Origin: an uncultured Oxalobacteraceae bacterium
GTDB taxonomy: Bacteria > Pseudomonadota > Gammaproteobacteria > Burkholderiales > Burkholderiaceae
Assembly (NCBI GenBank): GCA_946479705.1
Contig: CAMLHI010000038.1
Span: forward strand, 1-12,469
Length of the DNA stretch: 12,469 nt
Direction of reading: 5' to 3'
Shown: piece after piece, positions 7,195 through 12,469 of the stretch
How positions within the stretch are numbered: the first letter of the stretch is position 1
Layout of the letters: each line of letters starts with the position of its first letter
Notes under the pieces: generated by a model
Database searches by the model: none
Seen by the model: only the letters and a program-made list of their open reading frames with translations
What the model was told of the DNA's origin: nothing
Program-made: the position numbers and the translations under genes

Positions 7195-7938
7195 ATGCGG
7201 CCCTTCGACACCCCGCCGGACCCCGATCCGATGACCGTTACGGCACCGGCGGAGCATGATTCCGCCGGCCCGCACGGGGACAGCATCGTCGATATCTCGA
7301 TCAACGAGCGCACCTTCGGCATCCGCGCCGCCGATATCGCCGAACAGCGCAACTCGGCCAGCATGCTGATCAACAAAATGTACGCCTGGCGCGGCTACAC
7401 CGGCGGCCAGCTGGGCAGCGATCCGAACAAGATCACCCTGACCGCCTCCGACCACCATGAAGTCATGGGCACGGTCAGCCTCGGGCTCGATGCCGGCGTC
7501 GGCCTGCTGGCCGACCAGGTATTCCAGGATTGCCTGGACCCGCACCGGGTGCGCGGCGGCAAAATCTGCGAAATCATCAAGCTGGCCATCGACCCGTCGA
7601 TCAAGTCCAAGTCCGTGCTGGCCTCGCTGTTTCACGTGGCCTACATCTATGCGGTCTACCTGCACGATTGCACCGACATCTTCATCGAAGTCAATCCGCG
7701 CCACCGGCGCTTTTACGAGGGCATGCTGGGCTTTAAGGTCGAGTGCGACACCCGCTTCAACGGGCGCGTGCAAGCCCCTGCCGTCCTGCTGCACCTGAGT
7801 GTCGATTATTGCGCCGCCCAGATCGCCCGCTTCGGCGGCACCAGCGCCAATCCCGGCAGCGAACGCTCGCTGTACCCCTTTGTATTCTCGCCGCGCGAGG
7901 AAGCCGGTATCGTCCAGCGTCTGCGTGCCATCGGTTGA
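7195..7938 (+). CDS. FeeM-like N-acyl amino acid synthase domain protein (copy 1)
   Basis: This 247-residue soluble protein belongs to the FeeM / PEP-CTERM-associated acyltransferase group, which has a GNAT-like fold related to LuxI-type autoinducer synthases. Characterised FeeM enzymes join a long acyl chain from acyl carrier protein to the amino group of an amino acid such as tyrosine. Conserved features include the start of the fold at residue 40 (RTFGIRAADIAEQ) and INKMYAWRGY (59-68). The core motif CEIIKLAIDP (125-134) has its acidic and basic pair placed as in autoinducer synthases. IFIEVNPRH (162-170), RFYEGMLGF and SLYPFVFSP (225-233) follow. About 35 N-terminal residues look disordered. 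ATG 7195 is taken from its distance to the promoter. The Shine-Dalgarno is weak, and ATG 7231 is an alternative start. A paralogue lies 210 bases downstream. The acyl chain and amino acid acceptor cannot be read from sequence. Confidence 0.85.
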   Translation: MRPFDTPPDPDPMTVTAPAEHDSAGPHGDSIVDISINERTFGIRAADIAEQRNSASMLINKMYAWRGYTGGQLGSDPNKITLTASDHHEVMGTVSLGLDAGVGLLADQVFQDCLDPHRVRGGKICEIIKLAIDPSIKSKSVLASLFHVAYIYAVYLHDCTDIFIEVNPRHRRFYEGMLGFKVECDTRFNGRVQAPAVLLHLSVDYCAAQIARFGGTSANPGSERSLYPFVFSPREEAGIVQRLRAIG

Positions 7939-7961
7939 CGGCGGATACAATTGGTTACAAT
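7935..7961 (+). promoter_or_regulatory. Possible promoter of second feeM-like transcript
   Basis: TTGACG (7935-7940, overlapping the stop codon of copy 1) and TACAAT (7956-7961) each match consensus at 5 of 6 positions. The 15-base spacer is short. A start near 7968 would give the second acyltransferase a long leader (about 180 bases) containing the terminator hairpin and the small leader ORF. An alternative is TTGATC 7977-7982 with TACTAT 8001-8006 (18-base spacer), which is weaker. Confidence 0.35.
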
Positions 7962-7964
7962 TGG
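7946..7964 (+). repeat. Tandem 9-bp direct repeat at 10-bp pitch
   Basis: TACAATTGG occurs at 7946-7954 and again at 7956-7964, one base apart. The same face of the helix therefore repeats after about one turn. Each copy holds the palindrome CAATTG. This is a plausible regulator site or a chance duplication; the binding factor is unknown. Confidence 0.5.
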
Positions 7965-8017
7965 CTGTGCACACGATTGATCTGGCTCAACAGATTGCGA
8001 TACTATCGGCTGCTGGT

Positions 8018-8039
8018 AAGGCCACATTGGCCTTTTTTT
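8018..8039 (+). terminator. Intrinsic terminator between the two feeM-like genes
   Basis: A 7-bp stem AAGGCCA / TGGCCTT (8018-8024 with 8028-8034) closes a CAT loop and runs into seven T residues (8033-8039). It lies 80 bases after copy 1 and 54 bases before the leader ORF of copy 2. It would end the first transcript or, if a promoter precedes it, act as an attenuator for the second gene. Confidence 0.75.
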
Positions 8040-8092
8040 CCAGGGACATGACCGTCCCGCTTCCAATTCCACCACCGTGAAAAGGACTGACC

Positions 8093-8152
8093 ATGCGCCT
8101 TCGCCGTCACTCCCTCCCGCGCGCTGGCCACGCTGCCGCCAGCCGCCCATGA
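8093..8152 (+). CDS. 19-codon leader ORF overlapping the second feeM-like start
   Basis: ATG 8093 has the best Shine-Dalgarno in this stretch (AAAAGGA six bases upstream) and encodes MRLRRHSLPRAGHAAASRP, then TGA at 8150-8152. That TGA overlaps the ATG of the acyltransferase gene at 8149-8151 (ATGA), a classic translational-coupling arrangement. The peptide is basic (five Arg, two His) and resembles nothing I recognise. It may matter mainly as a means of delivering ribosomes to the next start. A sequencing error fusing it to the next gene cannot be excluded, but the tight overlap argues for a designed junction. Confidence 0.55.
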   Translation: MRLRRHSLPRAGHAAASRP

Positions 8153-8913
8153 GCATGACGATGTCCCACCCGCACGCCGATGCCGGGTACAGCGCCGCCC
8201 TGGGCGAGGAACGCCACTCCGGCTGGATCCGCAATGTCACGATCAAGGAAAGGGTATTCGGCATCCGCCTGGCGAACACCGAACGGGGCCGCTGCGACGC
8301 CAGCTTGTTGATCAGCCGAATGTACGCCACCCGCGGCTACAGCATCAACAGCCCGCTGGTATACGGGCCGAACCGCATTACCCTGACCGCTGCGAGCGAG
8401 GGCCTGGTGCGCGGCACCGTGAGCCTGGGCATCGATTCGTCCGCCGGCATCCTGGCGGACGACATTTTCAAGGATGAAATCGATGCCTACCGCGAGCGCG
8501 GGGCGCGCGTCTGCGAAATTTCCAAGCTGGCGGTCGACCCCACCATGCGCTCCAAGCACGCCCTGGCGGCACTGTTCCACACCTTGTTCATCTACGGGCG
8601 CTACCTGTACGGCTGCACGGATATTTTCATCGAGGTCAATCCGCGCCACGTGAAGTTTTACGAGAGCATGCTGGGCTTTACCCGGATCGGCAGCCTGCGC
8701 GAAAACCGCCGCGTGAACGCGCCGGCGCGCTTGCTGCACTTGTGCCTGGACCACGCCGCCAAGCACATCGAGCTGCATGGCGACACCAGCCACAGGGACG
8801 ACAAGGACCGCTCGCTGTATCCCTACTTCTTTTCCAAGCAGGAGGAAGAAGGCATCGCGCACCGTCTGTTCAACACGACCTGGGCGCACGAAACGCAGGC
8901 ACGCGCGTCCTGA
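8149..8913 (+). CDS. FeeM-like N-acyl amino acid synthase domain protein (copy 2)
   Basis: This 254-residue paralogue of the preceding acyltransferase is similar by eye over nearly the whole length. Shared blocks include RVFGIR (35-40), the core CEISKLAVDP (122-131), CTDIFIEVNPRH (156-167), KFYESMLGF and RSLYPYFFS (221-229). Like copy 1 it is expected to acylate an amino acid using an acyl-ACP donor. The N-terminal region (about 30 residues) and the loop around residues 64-75 differ, so substrate choice may differ too. I place the start at ATG 8149, coupled through ATGA to the 19-codon leader ORF. A longer reading from GTG 8077 has no ribosome binding site and would translate low-complexity proline/arginine sequence. 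An intrinsic terminator separates it from copy 1, so the two are probably expressed independently rather than as a simple operon. Confidence 0.83.
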   Translation: MSMTMSHPHADAGYSAALGEERHSGWIRNVTIKERVFGIRLANTERGRCDASLLISRMYATRGYSINSPLVYGPNRITLTAASEGLVRGTVSLGIDSSAGILADDIFKDEIDAYRERGARVCEISKLAVDPTMRSKHALAALFHTLFIYGRYLYGCTDIFIEVNPRHVKFYESMLGFTRIGSLRENRRVNAPARLLHLCLDHAAKHIELHGDTSHRDDKDRSLYPYFFSKQEEEGIAHRLFNTTWAHETQARAS

Positions 8914-8959
8914 GCCTGCCAGTTTGTTTCAAGATGTAAAGCTCCGATCCATCGTGGCC

Positions 8960-8988
8960 TTGCTTGTAGGCACAGAAACACCTATATT
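8960..8988 (+). promoter_or_regulatory. Candidate sigma-70 promoter of the methyltransferase gene
   Basis: TTGCTT (8960-8965) and TATATT (8983-8988) are 17 bases apart, an 8-of-12 match to consensus. Predicted transcription starts near 8995, about 27 bases before ATG 9022. The -10 is good and the -35 is weak. Confidence 0.45.
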
Positions 8989-9021
8989 CAACGCTTCCTC
9001 ACCCAACCCCAAGGAAGCATC

Positions 9022-9687
9022 ATGAGCAGCGGCAAGACACGCGACGAAATCGCCGAAGCCTATTCGTCCGAACCATGGTGGTACGACATCCGCGGTTTTT
9101 TCATCCTGACCTTCGCCTACAACAGCACGATCGGCACCCAGCTGCGCTTTTTCGGCCCCCATTTCGGTCCCGAGCACCTTGAAGTGGCCTGCGGCACCGG
9201 CACCTTGCTGCACATGCTGCTGCGCTGGCGCCGCTGGAAGAAACTGCCGCCTACCCATGTGAGCGCCATCGACTATGCCCCGTCGATGCTGGCCGGCGCC
9301 CGCACGCGCTTCGCCGGCAATGCCCAGGTTGCGGTGCAGCACGCCGACGCGGCCGAGCTGCCGTTTCCCGACAATAGCTTCGACACGGCCAACATCGCCA
9401 ATTCCATCCATTGCTTCCCCACCGTCGATGGCGCCCTGCGCGACATCTTGCGCGTGCTCAAGCCCGGCGGGACGCTGGCGGCCAACGTGCTGCTGTACCC
9501 GCGCGGGCCGGCCCCGCTGCGCTGGATCGCCGGGAAGATCAACGATTGGGGTATCCGCAAGGGGATTCTGTACAGCCCCTTCCTGCGCGAAGTGGTCGAG
9601 CAAAAGCTGCGCGACGCCGGCTACCAGGTGGCCAGCGAATTTACTTCGGGAAACACCTGGAACGTGATCGCGCGCAAACCGGCGTGA
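9022..9687 (+). CDS. Class I SAM-dependent methyltransferase (UbiE-like)
   Basis: This 221-residue soluble protein carries the ordered motifs of the Rossmann-fold methyltransferase family. Motif I is LEVACGTGT (53-61), which binds S-adenosylmethionine. The acidic residue at the end of strand 2 is in AIDYAPSML (D84). A motif around HADAAELPFPDNSFD (108-121) and the post-motif LRVLKPGGTL (143-152) follow. The sequence LPFPDNSFD is typical of UbiE/small-molecule methyltransferases rather than DNA or protein enzymes. Residues 19-45 (WWYDIRGFFILTFAYNS) are aromatic and hydrophobic, perhaps a lid for a lipid-like substrate. AAGGA six bases before ATG 9022 supports the start. Because it sits between the FeeM-like acyltransferases and the PEP-CTERM protein, methylation of an acylated amino acid product is an attractive guess, but only a guess. 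Confidence 0.87.
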   Translation: MSSGKTRDEIAEAYSSEPWWYDIRGFFILTFAYNSTIGTQLRFFGPHFGPEHLEVACGTGTLLHMLLRWRRWKKLPPTHVSAIDYAPSMLAGARTRFAGNAQVAVQHADAAELPFPDNSFDTANIANSIHCFPTVDGALRDILRVLKPGGTLAANVLLYPRGPAPLRWIAGKINDWGIRKGILYSPFLREVVEQKLRDAGYQVASEFTSGNTWNVIARKPA

Positions 9688-9704
9688 GCGGCGGATCGCT
9701 GGAC

Positions 9705-9721
9705 TGTCGGAATTCTTTACA
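9705..9721. promoter_or_regulatory. Candidate activator site upstream of the sigma-54 promoter
   Basis: TGTCGGAATTCTTTACA has inverted TGT...ACA ends around an AATT centre. It is centred about 98 bases upstream of the predicted start, the usual distance for an enhancer-binding protein site. The natural candidate is the PrsR-type activator of PEP-CTERM loci. No experimental motif is known to me with certainty. Confidence 0.4.
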
Positions 9722-9752
9722 TGATGCGCGGAACCCAGCTTTGATATTTTTG

Positions 9753-9765
9753 TAAGTGTTTGATT
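9753..9765 (-). promoter_or_regulatory. IHF consensus site
   Basis: On the minus strand AATCAAACACTTA matches the IHF consensus WATCAANNNNTTR at every fixed position. It lies between the candidate activator site and the sigma-54 promoter, about 52 bases upstream of the predicted start, where IHF-induced bending typically brings the activator to the polymerase. Confidence 0.6.
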
Positions 9766-9775
9766 TTTATCAAAC
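9758..9775. repeat. Inverted repeat GTTTGAT-N4-ATCAAAC
   Basis: Seven-base perfect arms surround TTTT. It overlaps the IHF match. It could be a separate regulator site or, on RNA, a weak A/T-rich hairpin. It is not followed by a T-run. Confidence 0.5.
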
Positions 9776-9784
9776 TCCGGTTGC

Positions 9785-9800
9785 TGGCACGGTGATTGCT
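9785..9800 (+). promoter_or_regulatory. Sigma-54 (RpoN) promoter of pepA
   Basis: TGGCACGGTGATTGCT reproduces the -24/-12 consensus TGGCACG-N4-TTGCT, with the invariant GG and GC exactly ten bases apart. Predicted transcription starts near 9811, leaving a leader of about 37 bases before ATG 9848. In floc-forming Zoogloea-type bacteria, PEP-CTERM gene expression has been tied to RpoN and PrsK/PrsR (recalled, not checked). Confidence 0.88.
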
Positions 9801-9847
9801 TTATACCCCCCCGTAGCTTCAGTCCCCGATAACCAGGAGAATTAAAC

Positions 9848-10687
9848 ATGAATAAACTCATCGCCAAAACCGCCGTCGCTTGCGCAGTCGCCGCCGCTTC
9901 CCTGTTCGCCGCTTCGGCCCACGCCACCGTGTTCCCGGATTTCACGGTCGATCCCGCGAATAGCGTCAAGCCAAACTTCGTTGCCGACCGGATCGCCGGC
10001 AGCTATGTCGAAGTCGCCACCTTCGTTCCGCTGACCCCGACCACCGGCACCTTCAACGTGTCCCTGCTGTGGAACGCCGGCCAGTTCGGCGTCAATGACG
10101 GCGCTGGCACCCTGACCGCGTTCAAGACCGGCCTGACCTCGACCTACCAGCTGTATGCCACCTACAAGGGTTCGGGCAACTTCTCTTCCGTCGGCGGCAA
10201 GACCGTGTTCAATTTCACCCCAGGCAGCGGCACTCTGCAGATGTTCCTCGACTCCCAGATGGACACCGATCTGGAGACCGGCATCCACAATCCCGTCACC
10301 GGTGCGGGCAACTTCACCATCGACGGCTCCGCCGACGACAGCGTGATCGCCAACGGCATTCCCCAGTTCGGCCAGGGTACCCTGGACCCCAGCCTGTCAA
10401 CCTGCGGCAGCGGTGGCGGCAGCGGCATCAATTGCGGCAGCTTCGGTTCGACCACCACCTTCCAGCTGACCGCCGCGGGCAAGCTGTTCTTCGTTGCACC
10501 TAACCCGTTCTACAACCTGTCGTTCGAGTCGGGCAATCTGAACAACTTCCAGCCGACCGGCACCCAGACCGTCAACGGCACCGCCAACGTGGTTTTCGGT
10601 AGCGCCGTACCAGAGCCAGGTTCGATCGCTCTGCTGGGCCTGGGCCTGCTGGGCCTGTGCGTGGCGCGCGGCCGCAAGCAGTCGTAA
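9848..10687 (+). CDS. pepA: Flocculation-associated PEP-CTERM protein PepA
   Basis: This 279-residue exported protein has a Sec signal peptide (MNKLIAKTAVACAVAAASLFAASAHA, written here with cleavage after residue 26) and a complete PEP-CTERM sorting tail. The tail has VPEP at 254-257, a hydrophobic Ala/Leu/Gly segment, then the basic end ARGRK. The tail is recognised and cut by an exosortase (XrtA/EpsH), which releases or anchors the protein at the outer surface. The body resembles the PepA family linked to floc formation: FTVDP near the mature start, SLLWNAGQFGVNDG, and the paired cysteines in STCGSG...INCGSFGSTTTF. NPFYNLSFESGNLNNFQPTGTQT follows near the end. I recognise this family from memory. 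The symbol pepA here is not aminopeptidase A. AGGAGA lies eight bases before the ATG. Transcription is predicted from the sigma-54 promoter just upstream, and a strong terminator follows. Confidence 0.85.
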   Translation: MNKLIAKTAVACAVAAASLFAASAHATVFPDFTVDPANSVKPNFVADRIAGSYVEVATFVPLTPTTGTFNVSLLWNAGQFGVNDGAGTLTAFKTGLTSTYQLYATYKGSGNFSSVGGKTVFNFTPGSGTLQMFLDSQMDTDLETGIHNPVTGAGNFTIDGSADDSVIANGIPQFGQGTLDPSLSTCGSGGGSGINCGSFGSTTTFQLTAAGKLFFVAPNPFYNLSFESGNLNNFQPTGTQTVNGTANVVFGSAVPEPGSIALLGLGLLGLCVARGRKQS

Positions 10688-10732
10688 TACGGACCGCGGG
10701 CAGGGCGCCTCGGGCGCCTTGTCCGCACCCAA

Positions 10733-10768
10733 AAAAAAATCCACCGGCCTTTGGCGGTGGATTTTTTT
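10733..10768. terminator. Bidirectional intrinsic terminator
   Basis: A 14-bp stem (10733-10746 pairing with 10755-10768, core ATCCACCG / CGGTGGAT) closes an 8-base loop, with an A-run before and a T-run after. It therefore works for both the + strand pepA and the convergent minus-strand E1-like gene ending at 10786. Confidence 0.92.
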
Positions 10769-10785
10769 CGTTAACGCCGCGCCCA

Positions 10786-11694
10786 TCAGTCCTGGCGCGG
10801 CGGTCCCAGTCTGGCGAACTGCCGGGTGCCGAGCGCGATGGCCAGGCGCTGGATCGGATTGGCGTTGCCGCCCGGACGCCAGGTGGTGACGCTTTTGTTG
10901 CGATAGGCGTCGAACTGCATGCCCCAGGGAGCGGCCAGCACGCGCCCGCGTCCCAGCAAGATCTTGAGCGCTTCCGTGCCCGCCACCGCCGCGCACAGCT
11001 GGCATGCCATGAAGGTCGAGGGGCCGCGCTGGCGGACAAAATCGACCGCTTCCGGATGCACCAGGTAGCCGCGATGCAAGCCGGCCGGGGCCAGTCCCAC
11101 CGCGAAGCGGATGGCCTTGTCCAGGTCCGGCAGGCCGCCCCACTGAAAATACTCGTCGAAGTTCATCTTGCCGGGCATGAAATTGAGCAGCGCCGCCCCC
11201 ATGCCCAGCGGTGCCACGGTGGTGGCCGGCACGCCCAGGGCGGCGCAGCGGGCAAAGGTTTGCTGGCGAATCTGGAACGCGAAGAAATCCAGGCCATCGA
11301 TGTACAGGTCCACGCCGGCCAGAAAGGCATCCAGGGAGTGCTCGTTGATGCCTTCCGGGAATACCTGGATATCGATGTCCGGATTGATGTCGCGCGCCAT
11401 GCGGCACAGCACTTCCACCTTGGACTGACCCAGCGTGGACACCGTGGCGCCCACCTGACGGTTGAAATTGACGATGTCGAAGGTGTCGAAATCGGCGATG
11501 TGGAAGGCCGACACGCCCAGCCGTACCAGGGTCAGCAAATGGCTGCCGCCCACGCCGCCGCCGCCGGCGATGGCCACGCGCTTGTGGCGCAACTGCTGCT
11601 GCTCGGCCGGGGTCACCCAGCCGATATTGCGTGAAAACGCATCCTCATAGGAGAACACCGGGACGGAGCCGGGCGAGGGAATCGAAGTTGCCAT
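10786..11694 (-). CDS. ThiF/E1-like adenylyltransferase
   Basis: This 302-residue protein is a single E1-type adenylation domain. The nucleotide-binding loop AIAGGGGVGGS (41-51) is followed by IADFDTFDIVNFNRQ (66-80), with the acidic and N/RQ residues that hold ATP. GQSK (89-92) supplies the lysine, and DLYIDGLDFF (129-138) contains the D-x-x-D element of the family. These enzymes adenylate the C-terminal glycine of a ubiquitin-like carrier or a peptide terminus. One CxxC (231, 234) is present, but I do not see the second CxxC needed for the usual zinc site, nor a rhodanese domain. The acceptor is unknown. It follows the nucleotidyltransferase-family gene by 49 bases on the same strand, so the two probably share a transcript. 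ATG 11694 has no strong Shine-Dalgarno but begins the conserved fold with a normal N-terminal extension. Confidence 0.85.
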   Translation of the reverse strand: MATSIPSPGSVPVFSYEDAFSRNIGWVTPAEQQQLRHKRVAIAGGGGVGGSHLLTLVRLGVSAFHIADFDTFDIVNFNRQVGATVSTLGQSKVEVLCRMARDINPDIDIQVFPEGINEHSLDAFLAGVDLYIDGLDFFAFQIRQQTFARCAALGVPATTVAPLGMGAALLNFMPGKMNFDEYFQWGGLPDLDKAIRFAVGLAPAGLHRGYLVHPEAVDFVRQRGPSTFMACQLCAAVAGTEALKILLGRGRVLAAPWGMQFDAYRNKSVTTWRPGGNANPIQRLAIALGTRQFARLGPPRQD

Positions 11695-11743
11695 AGGAAA
11701 ATGATAGCACGTCCCCGCGGGAGACGAGCTCAACAGCCAGGCT

Positions 11744-12469
11744 TTATTTCGCCTTGGGCGACAAAAATGCCTTGTGGAAGAGGTGGCGCGCCAGCAGTGC
11801 CGGCGGCATGCGCAGCCAGTTGCCGCGCACATACAACAGGCCGCGCGCCAGCCCACTGAAACGGTCGGCGCAACTGGCATGCGGCGGCATCAGCGCGCGC
11901 TCGAACAGCGCATCCATCAGCGCCAGCAGCGGCGGCGGCGGCGCGGCGGCGGCGACGGCGGCCAGCACCGCCGCCGGCACCGGGGTCGCCAGCAGGCGGG
12001 TGCTGTAGCGCAAGGCGTAAAACAGGGGCCGCCCCAGCTCGAGTTCGGCGGCACGCTGCGGCAGCGCGCCCCAGAAACCGGGATCGGCGCTGCCCTCTTG
12101 CAGCAAGCGGTGCAGGTCGAACAGGTCGCGCAAGCCCTTGTCGAACTCGCCGTCGTAAAACAGGTGGGTGGCGCTGTGCAGCACCATGTCCACCGGGGCC
12201 AGCACGGCAAAGCGCCCCACGCCGGCCAGCCGGCGGGCCGCCGCGCACAGCTTGGCGGGGTCGGGCCGCGCGCGCGCCGACAGCGGCAAGATCGTGTGAT
12301 GCACATCGATCGCGGTGTCCCGGCGCACATGCACCATCGGCGGAATTTCATGCATCCAGGTGCGGTAATAGCGCTGGTCGTAGGCGTCGTGGTGGGTGGC
12401 CACCCAGCCGTGCCGCATCAGCGCCGATTCGACCTCCGGCAGCGCCGCGCGCGCGACCAGCAGGTCGAT
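11744..12469 (-). CDS. Nucleotidyltransferase-family protein (5' end cut by window)
   Basis: The frame is open to the window edge. The visible 241 residues begin inside the core with IDLLV, the acidic D-x-D-like strand of minimal nucleotidyltransferases (uncharacterised NTP_transf_5-type family). A helix and GW then YYRTWMHEIPPMVHVRRDTAIDVHHTILP follow; the IDVHH element is typical of this family. After that come DMVLHSATHLFYDGEFDKGLRDLFDLHRLL and an alanine/proline-rich stretch. The first ATG in frame (12418) is internal and not the real start. Relatives are often found beside exopolysaccharide/exosortase loci and in the so-called HPr-rel-A cassettes with a PqqD-like protein and an HprK-related kinase. 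Such partners would lie beyond the right edge and are not seen here. The substrate is unknown. The downstream E1-like gene is likely co-transcribed. Confidence 0.8.
   Translation of the reverse strand: MDLLVARAALPEVESALMRHGWVATHHDAYDQRYYRTWMHEIPPMVHVRRDTAIDVHHTILPLSARARPDPAKLCAAARRLAGVGRFAVLAPVDMVLHSATHLFYDGEFDKGLRDLFDLHRLLQEGSADPGFWGALPQRAAELELGRPLFYALRYSTRLLATPVPAAVLAAVAAAAPPPPLLALMDALFERALMPPHASCADRFSGLARGLLYVRGNWLRMPPALLARHLFHKAFLSPKAK

Noticed and set aside
8077..8148. GTG 8077 as start of the second acyltransferase
   Set aside because: It has no Shine-Dalgarno upstream and adds 24 proline/arginine-rich residues unlike copy 1. The ATGA overlap with a leader ORF that has a strong ribosome site explains ATG 8149 better.
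8929..9969. 346-codon minus-strand open frame over the methyltransferase gene and pepA promoter
   Set aside because: It is antisense to a well-supported methyltransferase and runs across the A/T-rich sigma-54 control region. No family features are visible.

Overview
The window looks like chromosomal DNA of a high-GC betaproteobacterium. The best guess is the Oxalobacteraceae (Massilia, Duganella or Janthinobacterium type). The grounds are strong G/C third-position bias in all real genes, plus a PEP-CTERM protein-sorting locus: a PrsT-type TPR lipoprotein, FeeM-like N-acyltransferases and a PepA-type PEP-CTERM protein. This placement is inferred from gene content, because no rRNA or tRNA is present. 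I see no mobile element and no CRISPR array.

Left part (1-4208) is a mixed set of housekeeping-like genes. The 3' end of an active-type diguanylate cyclase (GGDEF) runs convergently, two bases apart at the stops, into a LacI-family repressor. The repressor has a perfect 18-bp palindromic operator just upstream of its start. Behind it lies a small secreted protein with a TonB C-terminal-like domain. After a 327-bp gap come a BNR/Asp-box repeat protein and a MoaD/ThiS-like ubiquitin-fold protein in a tight two-gene operon. The Gly-Gly codons of the MoaD-like protein form the ribosome binding site of the BNR gene. A small acidic protein of unknown function is divergent from them.

Central part (4327-10768) is the PEP-CTERM locus, all on the + strand: prsT, two tandem FeeM-like N-acyl amino acid synthase paralogues, a SAM methyltransferase, and a flocculation-type PEP-CTERM protein (PepA). 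Regulation is unusually readable. There is a near-consensus sigma-70 promoter before the first feeM-like gene. Between the two feeM-like genes lie an intrinsic terminator and then a 19-codon leader ORF, whose stop overlaps the second gene's start (ATGA). In front of pepA there is a near-perfect sigma-54 (-24/-12) promoter with an IHF consensus match and a candidate activator half-site pair. A strong bidirectional terminator closes the locus.

Right part (10786-12469) is a minus-strand pair: a nucleotidyltransferase-family protein (5' end outside the window) followed by a ThiF/E1-like adenylyltransferase. The central genes plausibly cooperate in exporting and anchoring PEP-CTERM surface protein, in floc or biofilm matrix formation, and in making N-acylated (perhaps methylated) amino-acid lipids or signals. 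That link is inference from family knowledge and gene order.
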